Of a stretch of 64,000 nt of DNA, positions 10,861 to 21,612 are shown one piece after another (position 1 is the stretch's first letter; each line of letters begins with the position of its first letter). Position numbers and translations under genes: made by a program. Source of the DNA: Stomoxys calcitrans (taxonomy: Eukaryota > Arthropoda > Insecta > Diptera > Muscidae); assembly GCF_963082655.1 (NCBI RefSeq), contig NC_081555.1, positions 150,511,005-150,575,004 on the forward strand, read 5' to 3'. The notes beneath the pieces were generated by a model. That model saw only the letters and a list, made by a program, of their open reading frames with translations, was not told where the DNA came from and searched no databases.

Positions 10861-11465
10861 CTAATTTATATAAATTTCTTGTGTTGGTTACCTTAAATTT
10901 GATCTCTTCTCACATATCGCATGTTTACTTATTTTTTATGTAACTTTTTTCTTTACTAATTGCCTTCTACACCACTGTACCTTGTTGCTGTCAATGTGAA
11001 CTTGACTGTAAAGAGGGGTAGGTAAGGAAAAAAAACGAACTCAAACAAATCAGACATTTGAAGGTTGCGTAATTTGATACATGCAACGATTACAACATGG
11101 ATTTGTTGAAATGTCAGATAAATCACGTTTATGAACTCAATCCCACAATTCTTCCTTCCTGTCATGCATGTTTCTTTGTAATTTAAATCGCTTGCGATAC
11201 ACAAGGAATACAATAATCAAGTCAAAGGCAACACCGACACACACGCACACACCCTCGCATAGGCGTAAAGTTATGATGGCAGCATATGCTACAGGACATA
11301 CGTCACAAGTTTATACCTCTGTCAGGTTCATCGACATGAGTGCTTGTCTGTGGATTTAGCATATGGATGAGTCTTGATTAATTTAAAATGCTTCGAATTC
11401 AATGAGGAAGAATTAAAATGAAAACTGAGCTACAAGGAATATTTAAAGGTCGGATTGATTGGTTT
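10861..11465. other. Single-copy-looking spacer with short CA run
   Basis: Contains ACACACACGCACACACC near 11236-11251. No convincing coding frame and no match to the repeats elsewhere in the window. Confidence 0.45.
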
Positions 11466-11700
11466 GAGGCCACCGTGGCGCAGAGATTAGTATGTCCGCT
11501 CGAATCCTGGCGAGATGATCAAAAAAATTTTCAGCGGTGGTTATCCCCTCCTAATGCTGGCGAAATTTGTGAGGTACGGTGCCATGAAAAACTTCTCCCC
11601 AAAGAGGTGTCACACTGTGGCACTCCGTTTGAACTCGGAGGTTTCTTATCATGTGAGAAGTTTGTTCCTTAGTGGAATAGTCAAGGCCAAATTTGTTTTG
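11466..11700 (+). mobile_element. tRNA-derived SINE, copy with deleted head
   Basis: GGCCACCGTGGCGCAGAGAT is the tRNA-like A-box part. It then jumps from GTCCGCT to CGAATCCTGGCGAGA, so part of the tRNA-like head including half the B box is missing relative to the copy at 46268. The body CGGTGGTTATCCCCTCCTAA, GAGGTACGGTGCCATG and CTTCTCCCCAAAGAGGTGTC is shared with all copies. Confidence 0.8.
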
Positions 11701-11911
11701 GATTGATTGGTTAAGATATTGAATTTTCTCGGCCGAGTACCAGTGTTAGCAGAGAATAGTTAACAGTTGATATGATCCAACATAAAAATTTTGTTTCGGG
11801 TAGTTCATGGCTCCTTAATTGGGATAATATGAATCTTGCCCTTGCTGATTTTCCCCCATCAGAATGGGTGTAGTCGTCTCGCTCCGTTGTAGGTTCATCT
11901 GGATGACCTCA

Positions 11912-12728
11912 ATCATTGGTTCTCCAAAAAATTGTCTTCTTGGTAGTTGGTGATGGTCTCATCGTCGGCTCCCTGTTTGTTAGGCTGCATTGAGTTTCCT
12001 GTCACTGCACTGCCTGATGTTTTAATATAAGAATCTTTTTCTATATTAAGATCTTTACCTATATTAGGATCATTGATTATTTTAGACTCCCAAATCATGA
12101 GAAAGCCGGTTATGGTTTTATTGTCGGGTCCCTGTTCATTTTTAGCCTGTATTGAGTCTCCTGTCCCTGCACTACCTGATGTTTTAATATTAGGGTCTTA
12201 TCCTAGTCTTCCAAATATTGAGAAAGTCGGCCAACTGTTCGTTAGGTGGTATAGAGTCTCGTGCTACTGCACTGTCTGATGTCTCAATAGGAGAATCTTT
12301 GACTATCCTAGTCTTGAAAAAAAAAAACACCCTTGGTCTCGTAGAACGCCATGCAATTGGTATTAGCCAAACTTGTCACGGAAACTTGATTAATACCAAC
12401 CATAAGGAGAGTTCCTTCCTCCTTCTCCTTCCAGTGAAAGACCTCCCATTTATCTGTCACTTAACCTTGGTATTGCTTGTCTAAGAATCCCATCATGCGT
12501 TCTTTTGCGAATTTGCTGCCCTAGCCCTTGATGATGATCGTCGCCTTTGTAAGCTCGCTGGAGGGATGCCCATCTTTCTCATCATGCCGAGCTTTCCGTC
12601 CTCTCAGGGAGTGGGAATACTTTCAACAAGCTTTCTGATAGTATTAATATGAGGGATGTCCATCTTTCTTACCATTGCAAGCATTGCGTCTTCCCAGTTA
12701 GTGGAAATACTACCAACGAGCTGTCGAA
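11912..12728 (-). pseudogene. Decayed, internally repetitive coding-like sequence
   Basis: Minus-strand translation gives repeated segments of the type KTSGSAVTGNSMQPNKQG, KTSGSAGTGDSIQ and ETSDSAVARDSIPPNEQ (DNA units near 11975, 12140 and 12240). Further upstream, two MRKMGIP/MVRKMDIPH segments carry a following SIPTP-like stretch (12566-12640 and 12655-12727). Stops and frameshifts interrupt it. It ends where the type II HINE begins. I do not recognise the protein; a retrotransposon ORF1 or a repeated low-complexity protein are possible. Confidence 0.35.
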
Positions 12729-13345
12729 AAGCCTAACATAAGTCACTGTGTCAAATTTCAGTGGAATCGGATTAAAATGCGCCTTTTATGGGGCCAAGAC
12801 TTTAAATCGAAATATTGGTCTATATGGCAGCTATACCCAAATCTGGACCGATTTGGGCCAAGTTGCAGAAAAATGTAGAGAAGCCTAACACCACTGTCAC
12901 TCAATGTCCCAAATTTCGACGAAATCGGACAATACATGCGCCTTTTATGACCCCAAAACCTTAAATCGAGAGATCGGTCTATATGGCAGCGATATCCAAA
13001 TCTGAACAGATCTGGGCCAAATTAAAGAAGGATGTCGACTGGCCTAAAACAACTCACTGTCCCAAATATCAGCAAAATCGGGAAATAAATGTGGCTTTTA
13101 TGGGCCTAAGACCCTAAATCGGCGGATCAGTCTATATGGGGGCTATATCAAGATATAGTCCGATATAGCCTATCTTTGAACTAAACTTGCTTATGAACAA
13201 AAAAAAAAAAAATCGGTGCAAAGTTTCAGCTCAATATCTCATTTTTAATCAGTGTAGCGTGATTTCAACAGACAGACGGACGGACATGGCTAGATCATCT
13301 TGGATGTTTTCGCTGATCAAGAATATATATTCTTTATAGCTGAAC
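12729..13345 (-). mobile_element. HINE-like type II, hairpin end and last terminus missing
   Basis: About three units of the type II repeat (GCGCCTTTTATGGGGCCAAG, GGTCTATATGGCAGC, CCAAATCTGGACCGATTTGG), then the type II tail with CAAAGTTTCAGCTCAATATC, CAGACAGACGGACGGACATG and GATCAAGAATATATATTC. The element stops at about 13345, against the alternating-repeat element. Confidence 0.75.
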
Positions 13346-15235
13346 CCGATCCTCTCCGCTGCGCCTTCATTAACACCACACGAAAAATATATTAATACCA
13401 TATGTATCTGCTCAGAGCGATTTGTTTATCTACTCCCAAATACTATACCCTTTATTTGTACCGCATATAGCCTTGATTGGCAAATATTCCCGTTTGTGGA
13501 GGCGTTTTGGAGTCACATGTTGTCATGACTTCCCTCTTTCGATATCAGCATATTATATAGCCAAATGCTCCTTCCAGCCCGTATTCGTAATCTACTCCCT
13601 TACACCTTTTTTTTGGGTCCTATATTGTCATTATCATCCAATATGCCTATTTGAGGGGGTTTTGGGTTAGCTTCCATTTGAGTTCCATATTGTCTCGATC
13701 GATTCACTTTTATTTTTGCACGGTTCTTTTGGGGTAAGGGAAGGGTCTGCCTACTTACGATATCATCAAATTCTATAGCCTATTTCTCCTTCCAGACCAT
13801 ATTTGTAATCTACTCCCTAATACCTTTCATTTGAGTCCCATATTGTCTCGATCGGTTCACTTTTTTTTGCGCGGTCGTTTTGGGGAAAGGGGAAGGGTTC
13901 GTCCCCTTACGATATCAATAAATTCTATAGCCTATTGCTCCTTTCAGACCATATTTGTAATCTTCTCCCTAATACCTTCTATTTGAGTCCTATATTGTCA
14001 TAATAGCCCAATAAGCTTATTCGAGGGGGTTTTGGGGTCTGGGCGGCCCCCTAGGAACCTGGACTCAATTTTTGTTATCAAATTAGTACTCTACTCGCGA
14101 ATACCTTTCATTTGAGTCCCATATTGTCTCGATCGGTTCACTTTTATTTTTGCGCGGTTCTTTTGGGGTGAGGGGGAGGGTCCGCCTCCTTACGATATCA
14201 ACAAATTCTATAGCCTATTTCTCCTTCCAGACCATATTTGCAATCTACTCCCTAATACCTTTCATTTGAGTCCAACATTGTCTTTATCGTCCAATATGCC
14301 TATTTGAGGGGGTTTTGGGCCGGGGCGGCCCCTTAGGAACCTGGACTCAATGTTTATTATCCAATCAATACACCACTCCCTAATACCTTAGATTTGAGTC
14401 ACATATTGTCCCGATCGGTTCACTTTTATATTTGCGCGGCGCTTTGGGGGTAAGGGGGGAGGGTCCGCCTCCTTACGATATCACCAAATATTATAGCCTA
14501 TTGCTCCTTCAAGACCATACTCGTATTCTACTCACTAATATCTTTCATTTGAGTCCTATATTGTCATTATCGTTCAATGCCTATTTAAGGGGTTTCGGTT
14601 TGGGGCGGCCCCCTAGGAACATGGACCGAATGTTTATTATCCAATTAATACACCACTCCCTAATACCTTTCATTTAAGTCACATATTATCCCGATCGGTT
14701 CACTTTTGTTTTTGCGCGGTGCTTTGGGAGGGGGAGGGTCCGCCTCCTTACGATTTCAACAAATTCTATAGCCTATTTATCCTTCCAGACCATATTTGCA
14801 ATCTACTCCCTAATACCTTTCATTTGAGTCCCATATTGTCCCGATCGGTTCACTTTTATTTTTGCGCGGCGCTTTGGGGGTAAGGGGGAGGGTCCGCCTC
14901 CTTACCATATCAACAAATACTATAGCCTATTGCTCTTTCCACACCATATTCGTAATCTACTCCCTAATACCTTTCGTTTGAGTCACATACTGTCACTATC
15001 GGTCTACTTTTATTTATGCGTGGTGCTTTTGGGGTAAGGGGAAAGGTCCGCCCCCCTTCCGATATCAAAAAACTGTAAGGCCTATTGTTTTCAGACCATT
15101 CTACACAATCTGTGAACATTTCAAGACATTTTTTTGAGTCTATTCGAAACAAAGAAACAAAAAGACAAACAAACGCACTTTAAGTTTTATATAATAGACT
15201 AGCATTCCGGTGATCCTCTTCGCTACCCCTGTTTT
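13346..15235. repeat. Alternating two-unit tandem repeat element
   Basis: Starts CTCCGCTGCGCCTTCATTAA and ends in GGTGATCCTCTTCGCTACCC. Two unit kinds, joined by TACCTTTCATTTGAGTCCCA, are mixed. The A unit (about 150 bp) has CGATCGGTTCACTTTTATTT, TTGCGCGG, AGGGTCCGCCTCCTTACGAT and TTCTATAGCCTAT. The B unit (about 130 bp) has GAGGGGGTTTTGGG and GGGCGGCCCCCTAGGAACCT. About ten junction motifs are visible between 13685 and 14990. A second, shorter copy lies at 60030-60935. No coding content. Probably a non-autonomous mobile element or satellite-like repeat. Confidence 0.75.
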
Positions 15236-15445
15236 TGATACCCGCTTTTTAGTGTAGGACTTCCAAAAACCTAGGTAAGCACTCAGTTTATGAAGTTTTG
15301 TAATAATTGCGTATTTCAGAAATCAATCGCCTTCTGTAAAGAAAGTATCAAGAATAACAATACATCGGAAAAATCATTAAGTCGCCCAATATGTATAAGG
15401 CGCTTTAGCTCAACTTGTAATGAAAGTACCATTTTCTATATTTTA

Positions 15446-15681
15446 TTGGGTTGCCCAAAAAGTAATTGCGGATTTTTTAAAAGAAAGTAAATGCATTTTT
15501 AATAAAACTTAGAATGAACTTTAATCAAATATACTTTTTTTACACTTTTTTTTCTAAAGCAAGCTAAAAGTTACAGCTGATAACTGACAGAAGAAAGAAT
15601 GCAATTACAGAGTCACAAGCTGTGAAAAAATTTGTCAACGCCGACTATGAAAAATCCGCAATTACTTTTTGGGCAACCCAA
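15446..15681 (-). mobile_element. Mariner-derived MITE 1
   Basis: Begins TTGGGTTGCCCAAAAAGTAA and ends with its inverse TTACTTTTTGGGCAACCCAA. TA dinucleotides flank it (15444-15445 and 15682-15683). 236 bp, no ORF. The inner left part (AAGAAAGTAAATGCATTTTT, GAATGAACTTTAATCAAATA) is the inverse of the 3' end of the mariner relic at 25298-26202, so this is an internal-deletion derivative in the opposite direction. Confidence 0.95.
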
Positions 15682-15934
15682 TAGTACCTATTTTGCACTT
15701 TTAGATACCAAAATGTACGAATTTTGAATGGATCATTTAGTCACCCATTAGATATTTCCTTCATGCCTCCAGACCTCTAGCTCCATCTGCAAAAAGGTAC
15801 CGAATAGTACCAGTTTTGGTACCAAAATTTATGAATTTTTTATAGATCATCAGTCATACATCATTTATTCCTTCAGGCCAAAATTCGGACCTATAGCTTC
15901 ATCTGAAGAGAAAGTACCAAATGGTACCAATATC

Positions 15935-16447
15935 TACGAACGTCTCAGTAGTTTGTTGGACTGTGGTGGAGAAAATGTGCAATGTAGGGATAACAGGTTC
16001 AGATAACATGTTGTTTTGGCTTAGGCGGAGCGATGAGGACGCCCACTAGGGCACTGGATACCATTCTATAAATCCGACCCATGGACATACAGATTAAGTG
16101 TGAGGCAGCCATTGCGGCTATGAGACTTAAGGCGATGGGAGAACGGATAGAGGATATGGGCAGGTCATACAACCGTGTTATAATCCAAGCGACGATAGGA
16201 AATCCGGAGAGATTAGAAGACGTTTTCGTTCGGGTACCTGAGATGACACTTGAGGTCGAGTGCGAGACACTGCTGCCAGAGGCACAGTCTTGGATTGACG
16301 GAACTCTGGTATTGCCATCTGGGAGATCATGCTATACAAATGGCTCATAGCTAGAGGACAGAGTGGGCCTGGAGGTATACATTGAGACCCCAAGGACAGG
16401 GACCTGTTTTATGGTCAGGCCATAATACGATCCTGCAGGCAGAGAGA
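15935..16447 (+). pseudogene. LINE-B copy 2, internal fragment
   Basis: Plus-strand pieces matching the other LINE-B copies: CTCAGTAGTTTGTTGGACTG, GGCGGAGCGATGAGGA (AMRTTPT region), then an open frame DIQIKCEAAIAAMRLKAMGE, VECETLLPEAQSWIDGT and PSGRSCYTNGS (RNase H start, with the catalytic Asp as Asn). It stops at CTGCAGGCAGAGAG (HAEI equivalent). It has neither the RT core nor the 3' tail, and GGTACC-type repeat flanks both sides. Confidence 0.75.
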
Positions 16448-17450
16448 AATTTTTATAGAATATTTAGTCACCCATTATTATTTTCTTAGCTGTACCTACA
16501 TGCCAAATTTCAGACCCCAAGATCCATTTGAACGGAGAGTACAAAATGGTACCAATTTTGGTACCAAAATGTACGAATTTGTAACGGATCATTTAGTCAT
16601 CCATCACTTAGTTCTTAGTTGTACCTACATCCCAAATTTCAGACTTCTAGCTTCATCTACAAAAAAAGTACCAAATAGTACCAATTTCGGTACCAAAATG
16701 TTCGAATTGTGAAAAAATCATTTAGTTGGATATCATATATTTCTAAGTTTCATCTATATCCCAAATTTCAGTCCTCTAGTTCCAACTGCACAGAAAGTAC
16801 CAAATAGTACCGATAGGGTACCAAAATGTACGAATTTTGAAAAGATTATAGTCACTCATCATATTTTGTCTAGTTTCAGACCTCTAGCTCCATCTGTAAA
16901 GAAAGTATTAAATGGTACCAATTTTGATACCAAAATGTTCGAATTTTGAATAGGTCATTAAGTCACCATTTGTAATGAAAGTACTAAATGGTACTAATTG
17001 TGGTACTAAATTTACTTTTCCTCCCGTTACCAGTACTATTTTCCATTTTTTCTATTAACCCCTCCACCGTTTTGCAGAAGATGTTTTTTAAGTCAAATAC
17101 CAAAATTCTACCTCTATCCATCCGCCCTGTACAAAGTTCACCCAATTCGTACCATTTTGGTACTTTTCTTTAGTACCTTAATGTAAAAATTTCTAAAAAG
17201 TCTTGTAGTCACCCAATTATGGTTGCCAAAGTGTACATAAGATCCAAAATTCAGAGCTCAATTAACAAAGAATGTACCAAATAGTACCAATTGCTGTACT
17301 AAACGTACTATTTCTCCCACCTCCGGTACGATTTTTCAAATTTTTTTACACCATACCTTGTTTTTTCGAGACGCTCTTTAATTTGAGTCCAATAACATTT
17401 TTATTTGTATTTAATTTTGTATTAATTTATACCAACCAAATATTATACCT

Positions 17451-17667
17451 TTCACACTAGCTGTTCTTTTCCACCGCATGTGTTTTTTGTCGTAGTGATG
17501 GTGATTTGTTGTCCACACGACTACAATTGCTTCCATGGTATACACATGTTATTTGTGCATCTTTTGGAAGTTGTATTGATGGCCTCGAACTCGAACGGCA
17601 TTAGCTGTCGTTGTTGTTCCAAATGAGCAGGATCGAATACCGGCAGGGCTCAGCCGAATTTTTGTTT
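17451..17667. other. Short unassigned spacer
   Basis: No repeat match or coding frame found. It precedes the 5' end of a type III HINE. Confidence 0.4.
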
Positions 17668-18392
17668 TAATTTTTTATACCCTACACCACTGCTGTGGTT
17701 CGATTTAGCTATGTCCGTCTGTCTGTCCGTCTGTCCATGTTAAATTGTATACAAACTACAGGTCGCAATTTTCATCCGATCGTCTACAAATTTGGTATGG
17801 GCGTGTTTTTCGGCCTAGAGACGAAGCCTATTGAAATTGGAAAAAATCGGTTCAGATTTGGATATAGCTCCCATATATATGTTCGTCCGACTTGCAGTAA
17901 TACTGCAATAAAATGGTCATTTGTTAACCGATTCTCTTGAAATTTGTTAGGAAGGGTTTGCTTATGACTCTCAACATTGCTGGTGAATTTTATAGAAATC
18001 AGCTCAGATTTGGATATAGCTCCCATATATATATTCTTCCGATTTGTAGTAATAATGCAACAAAATGGTCATTTGTAACCCGATTCTCTCCAAATTTGGA
18101 AGGAAGGATTTTCTAATGACTCTCGACATTACTGGTGAATTTAATGGAAATCGGTTCAGTATTAGTTATAGCTCCCATATATATGTTCGTCAGATTTTGG
18201 GTAATTCGCAATAATGTTGTCATTTGTCAACTGTAGTTATTACAGTTTGAACATATTTTTGCTCGCCGAGGTCCATTAAAAATGGTTCAGAATTGGATAT
18301 AGCTCCCACATTGTACTTATAGGGTAGGTGTAGAGTATTATACACCGCTTGACTTTTGCATTTTTGCCCACTTTTACCCTTCCTTACTGGTT
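17668..18392 (+). mobile_element. HINE-like type III, internally short copy
   Basis: 5' end TTTTTTATACCCTACACCAC with the start of a GTGGTG palindrome, then GTCCGTCTGTCTGTCCGTCT (17708-17735), CAAACTACAGGTCGCAATTT and three to four type III units (GATATAGCTCCCATATATAT, GTTCGTCCGA, CAATAAAATGGTCATTTGTT). The 3' side has GGTAGGTGTAGAGTATTATA (inverse of the 5' motif), a degenerate hairpin and the end CCTTCCTTACTGGTTT. Confidence 0.8.
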
Positions 18393-19869
18393 TTTCATTT
18401 ATTTTTAATATATTTTTATTTTTTTTTCAATTTGCTTAAATTTTTTTTAAAACATCCTTGGTAAGAGGGCCATAGCTTTCTTCACTGATAATCATAATCC
18501 TTGAGTTTGGTTTTAAAAATGTGGTTCCTGCAACAGTTATGCTCTTCATTCTTAACTACCAGCTAGCAGACAGCCGCAAGCCATTCATTCGTATCACTCA
18601 TACGCCAAGTGACACTCTTAATGGCAAAACGAAAGCAATTTTTATTTCAACTGATGACAGACGCCGTCACACGCACACCCACACACACACACACGCATCA
18701 CAGCACATTATCTCTTCGAACCATTCATGACTGAGTAGTATAGTAAAATAAAAGATAGACGACCATTTATTTACATTAGTGAGCAATTTTCACCATTCGT
18801 TGAGGATATTTATTTGCTAAGCAACAAAAGCAAACAAAAAAAGAAAAAAAAAGCAACACAAGACATCTACTGTCAACAACAAAGTCAAAGAAATAGTGTT
18901 GGATCTTTAGTGTCAGACCATAGAAAATGTGCTAAAGACAACTATCTCACACACATACACCCACCCATCAGCGAACAGCAACACAATGACAAAGGGCAGA
19001 TGTTTGGGATTGAGCAATAATAAAGCCCTTTTCGCAAATATGGGCAAGAGAAACAAGACAAAGTCAACGATATTAAACCTTAGAATAAAAATAAAGAACC
19101 AAATAAACGACAGAAAAACAGCCAGCATAGGAATGTTGGCCATCCTTTTGCACTCATCGCTTTATGATTTGAAAAAAAAACAAGAAAAAAATGGGAAATT
19201 CTTCTCATTTCCCAACCATTTGGTCTAATGCCTTTCTTTGTCAAAGCGCTGTGCTGACGAGGACATCGGAAATAAACAACTAAAAGAGAAACAAGTGTTG
19301 ATTTACCTGTACAAAAAAAAACAAAACACGCACACACAAATATTGAATGAAGTGAAGAGTTTGCCATTGTCATGCAATGCCGGTGGCTTTATGGCCTCCA
19401 CCGCTGGACACAATGTGCTGGAACGTGTGCTCTTGGTTGTCATGTCAAGCTGGAAATTGTCAAACATTTTTATTACGACAATGACTTTCTACAGCGACTA
19501 TAGATGGATGGAATGGATACGTTCTTCAAATGTTCTTCCATAACAATGCTAAACAATGAATAATGGCTGTCATGAAATGAAAATTCTCACCATTTGTTAT
19601 ACCATACCACCATGATCATGATGAGAATCATGTGAAATGATGATTTACTCACACATATGGCATGTGGTTTAAAGGCAAAAATATGAGATTGAAATAAAAG
19701 TGTGATATTATAAAAGTAATGATGGGGGCTCAAGTATGTTGGAAATCTGTTAAAACGAATAATTTAAAACATGTGAAAAAGTATTAAAGGACAGCGGGAC
19801 ATAGAGATCAACACATTAGACACAAGGACTTTTCTAATTCCAATTGGGAAGTTCATCAGTAGAAGAAAA
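18393..19869. other. Single-copy-looking island with CA microsatellite
   Basis: About 1.5 kb without repeats shared with the window. It holds a CA run (CACACGCACACCCACACACA, 18669-18695), A-rich stretches near 18836-18855 and 19171-19190, and several short frames without codon bias. Nothing here is convincingly coding. Confidence 0.5.
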
Positions 19870-19981
19870 ACCAGTAAGGAAAGGCAAAAGTCGGGCGGTG
19901 CTGACTGTATAATACCCTACACCAACCCTATAAGTACAAGCAAGGGTGATATTTATTATACCCAAGCCCGTCAAGGCAAGT
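19870..19981 (-). mobile_element. HINE-like type III, 3' end fragment
   Basis: ACCAGTAAGGAAAGGCAAAA, hairpin GTCGGGCGGTGCTGAC (19891-19906) and the inverse motif TATAATACCCTACACCA are the 3' end of type III seen in reverse. Only about 110 bp remain before MITE 2. Confidence 0.75.
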
Positions 19982-19983
19982 TA

Positions 19984-20219
19984 TTGGGTTGCCCAAAAAG
20001 TAATTGCGGATTTTTTAAAAGAAAGTAAATGCATTTTTAATAAAACTTAGAATGAACTTTAATCAAATATACTTTTTTTACACTTTTTTTCTAAAGCAAG
20101 CTTAAAGTAACAGCTGATAACTGACAGAAGAAAGAATGCAATTACAGAGTCAGAAGCTGTGAAAAAATTTGTCAACGTCGACTATATGAAAAATCCGCAA
20201 TTACTTTTTGGGCAACCCA
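19984..20219 (-). mobile_element. Mariner-derived MITE 2
   Basis: TTGGGTTGCCCAAAAAGTAA start, inverse end GGCAACCCA, TA at 19982-19983 and 20220-20221. 236 bp and nearly identical to MITE 1 (few substitutions), which suggests recent amplification. Its right end lies within about ten bases of the truncated 5' end of LINE-B copy 3. Confidence 0.95.
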
Positions 20220-20235
20220 TATAAATTTAAGGGAG

Positions 20236-20900
20236 AAAGTGACACAAGGCACTCCACAGGGGGGCATTTTATCGCCACCCCTATGGGTGACCACCATAAA
20301 TGACCTGTTACGGATGCTGAGTGAGGATGTATTTGAACACCTCTGCTACGCAGACGATTTTATGATACTTCTAAGGGGTGAAAATCCAAACCAGCCATGG
20401 AGAAGGGCCGAAAGGGTCTTGCATATGACTGGGCTATACCCAGAGGTCTCAATGTTAACCCAGAGAAGACTGAAATATACCTGTTCACGAGAAAGACGTG
20501 ACAATTTAACGCACCACGTTTCCTCAATAAGACAATTTCGATATCTGACAAGGTCAAAGACTCAGGTGTGGTCTTGGAAAGGAAACTGCACTGTCAGGAG
20601 CGTACCGAGAAGGCTTACCGATGTTGGGCATTATATAGACGAGCCAAGGGCTCGAAATGGGGCTTGAATTCGAGGATAGGCAACTGTCTCTACAGGAGCG
20701 TGGTATGACCAATATTTACTTACGTCTCAGCAGTTTGTTGGACTGTGGTGGAGAAAAAGTGCAATGTAAGGATAATACAACAGGTTCAGATAACATGTTG
20801 TTTTGCTTAGGCGGAGCAATGAGGACCACGCCCACTAGGGCACTGGATACCATTCTATATATCCTACCCATGGACATACAGATTAAATGTGAGGCCCCAA
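20236..20900 (+). pseudogene. LINE-B copy 3 RT palm and thumb
   Basis: VTQGTPQGGILSPPLWVTTI followed by HLCYADDFMILLRGENPN: the RT palm with an intact YADD catalytic box (20347-20358). Downstream QRRLKYTCSRERRDN is a frameshifted equivalent of the EKTEICLFTRKTK segment, then the thumb region in shifted frames (AMRTTPTRALDTILYILPMD at about 20818-20877). Frameshifts make it non-functional. Confidence 0.75.
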
Positions 20901-21600
20901 GGACAGGGACCTGTGTTTTGGTTAGGCCATAAAACGATCCTGCATGCAGAGATCCTGGCGATAACGGAATGCTTGAGGTGGTGTGGTGTTAACGCGAGGA
21001 CATCGAATGTGAACAGCTTTACGGACAGTATACTGGCCATCAGGGCAATAACAACCAGGACGGTAAGGTAATGAACAGTTTTAGAGTGTAAGAAGGAGAT
21101 TAACGCCTTCTCTGGGGATGGAACAATTTGCATCGTTTGGGTGCCGGGTCAAAGCTGAGTAATGGGGAATAAAAGAGCAGACGATTTGGCAGTGAAAGCC
21201 AGAGGACTGTCGTCAATAAACTTGGTTAACCCCAAGCCTTTCGGGTCGACGTAGTCCGAGTTAAGGGCGTGGACGACAAACGCATGTAACACTGAGGGAC
21301 AGCGCAACTGTCGGTAGTATGGCGAAAATCTTATGAGGAGATCCGGATAGTGAGAAGACAAGGCTATTACTGAAAGTAAGTAAAAAGGAGGTCAGTATAC
21401 CATTCTGTATCATAACGGGACACATACAAGCTCACTCATGCAAACTAAATGGGACGTTTGAGTATATCCTATGTCATTATCCGGCTTTCGCGGCTAACAG
21501 ACAACGGTACTTAGGTAGAGACACATTGCCAGACATGAACCAACATAGGGGCGTGGGATGGAAAACAATTAAGGAGTTTGTAAGTAGCATGGATTAATAT
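20901..21600 (+). pseudogene. LINE-B copy 3 RNase H, 5' part deleted
   Basis: AEILAITECLRWCGVNART, NVNSFTDSILAIRAITTRTV (RNase H catalytic D in FTDS), VPGQSxVMGNKRADDLAVKA, then the LSSINLVNPKPFGST-like spacer and a degenerate C-terminal region with HYPAFAANRQRYLG. The first RNase H strand (YTDGS) is missing because of the deletion near 20897. Confidence 0.65.
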
Positions 21601-21612
21601 CTGGACCCTCTT

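Larger units (their letters stand above)
15236..17450. repeat. GGTACC-containing tandem repeat block
   Basis: Diverged units of about 110-130 bp with the core AGTACCAAATAGTACCAATT, TTGGTACCAAAATGTACGAA, TTTTGAA..GATCATTTAGTC, CACCC and CCAAATTTCAGACCTCTAGC. The core is rich in TACC/GGTA, and GGTACC is palindromic. A MITE (15446-15681) and a LINE-B fragment (about 15935-16447) interrupt the array; the repeat resumes on both sides. The last third (16980-17450) is more diverged. No coding frame. Confidence 0.75.
20222..21612 (+). mobile_element. LINE-B copy 3, 5'-truncated
   Basis: Runs from just before RT motif GTPQGG to the 3' UTR, stopping at GGATTAATATCTGGACCCTC followed by TT. The element's own tail (TTTTGAACC..CCTAACC) is replaced by the 5' end of a type III HINE. 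A deletion joins GAGGC to CCCAAGGACAGG near 20897 and removes the sequence between the thumb and the middle of RNase H. Confidence 0.85.
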
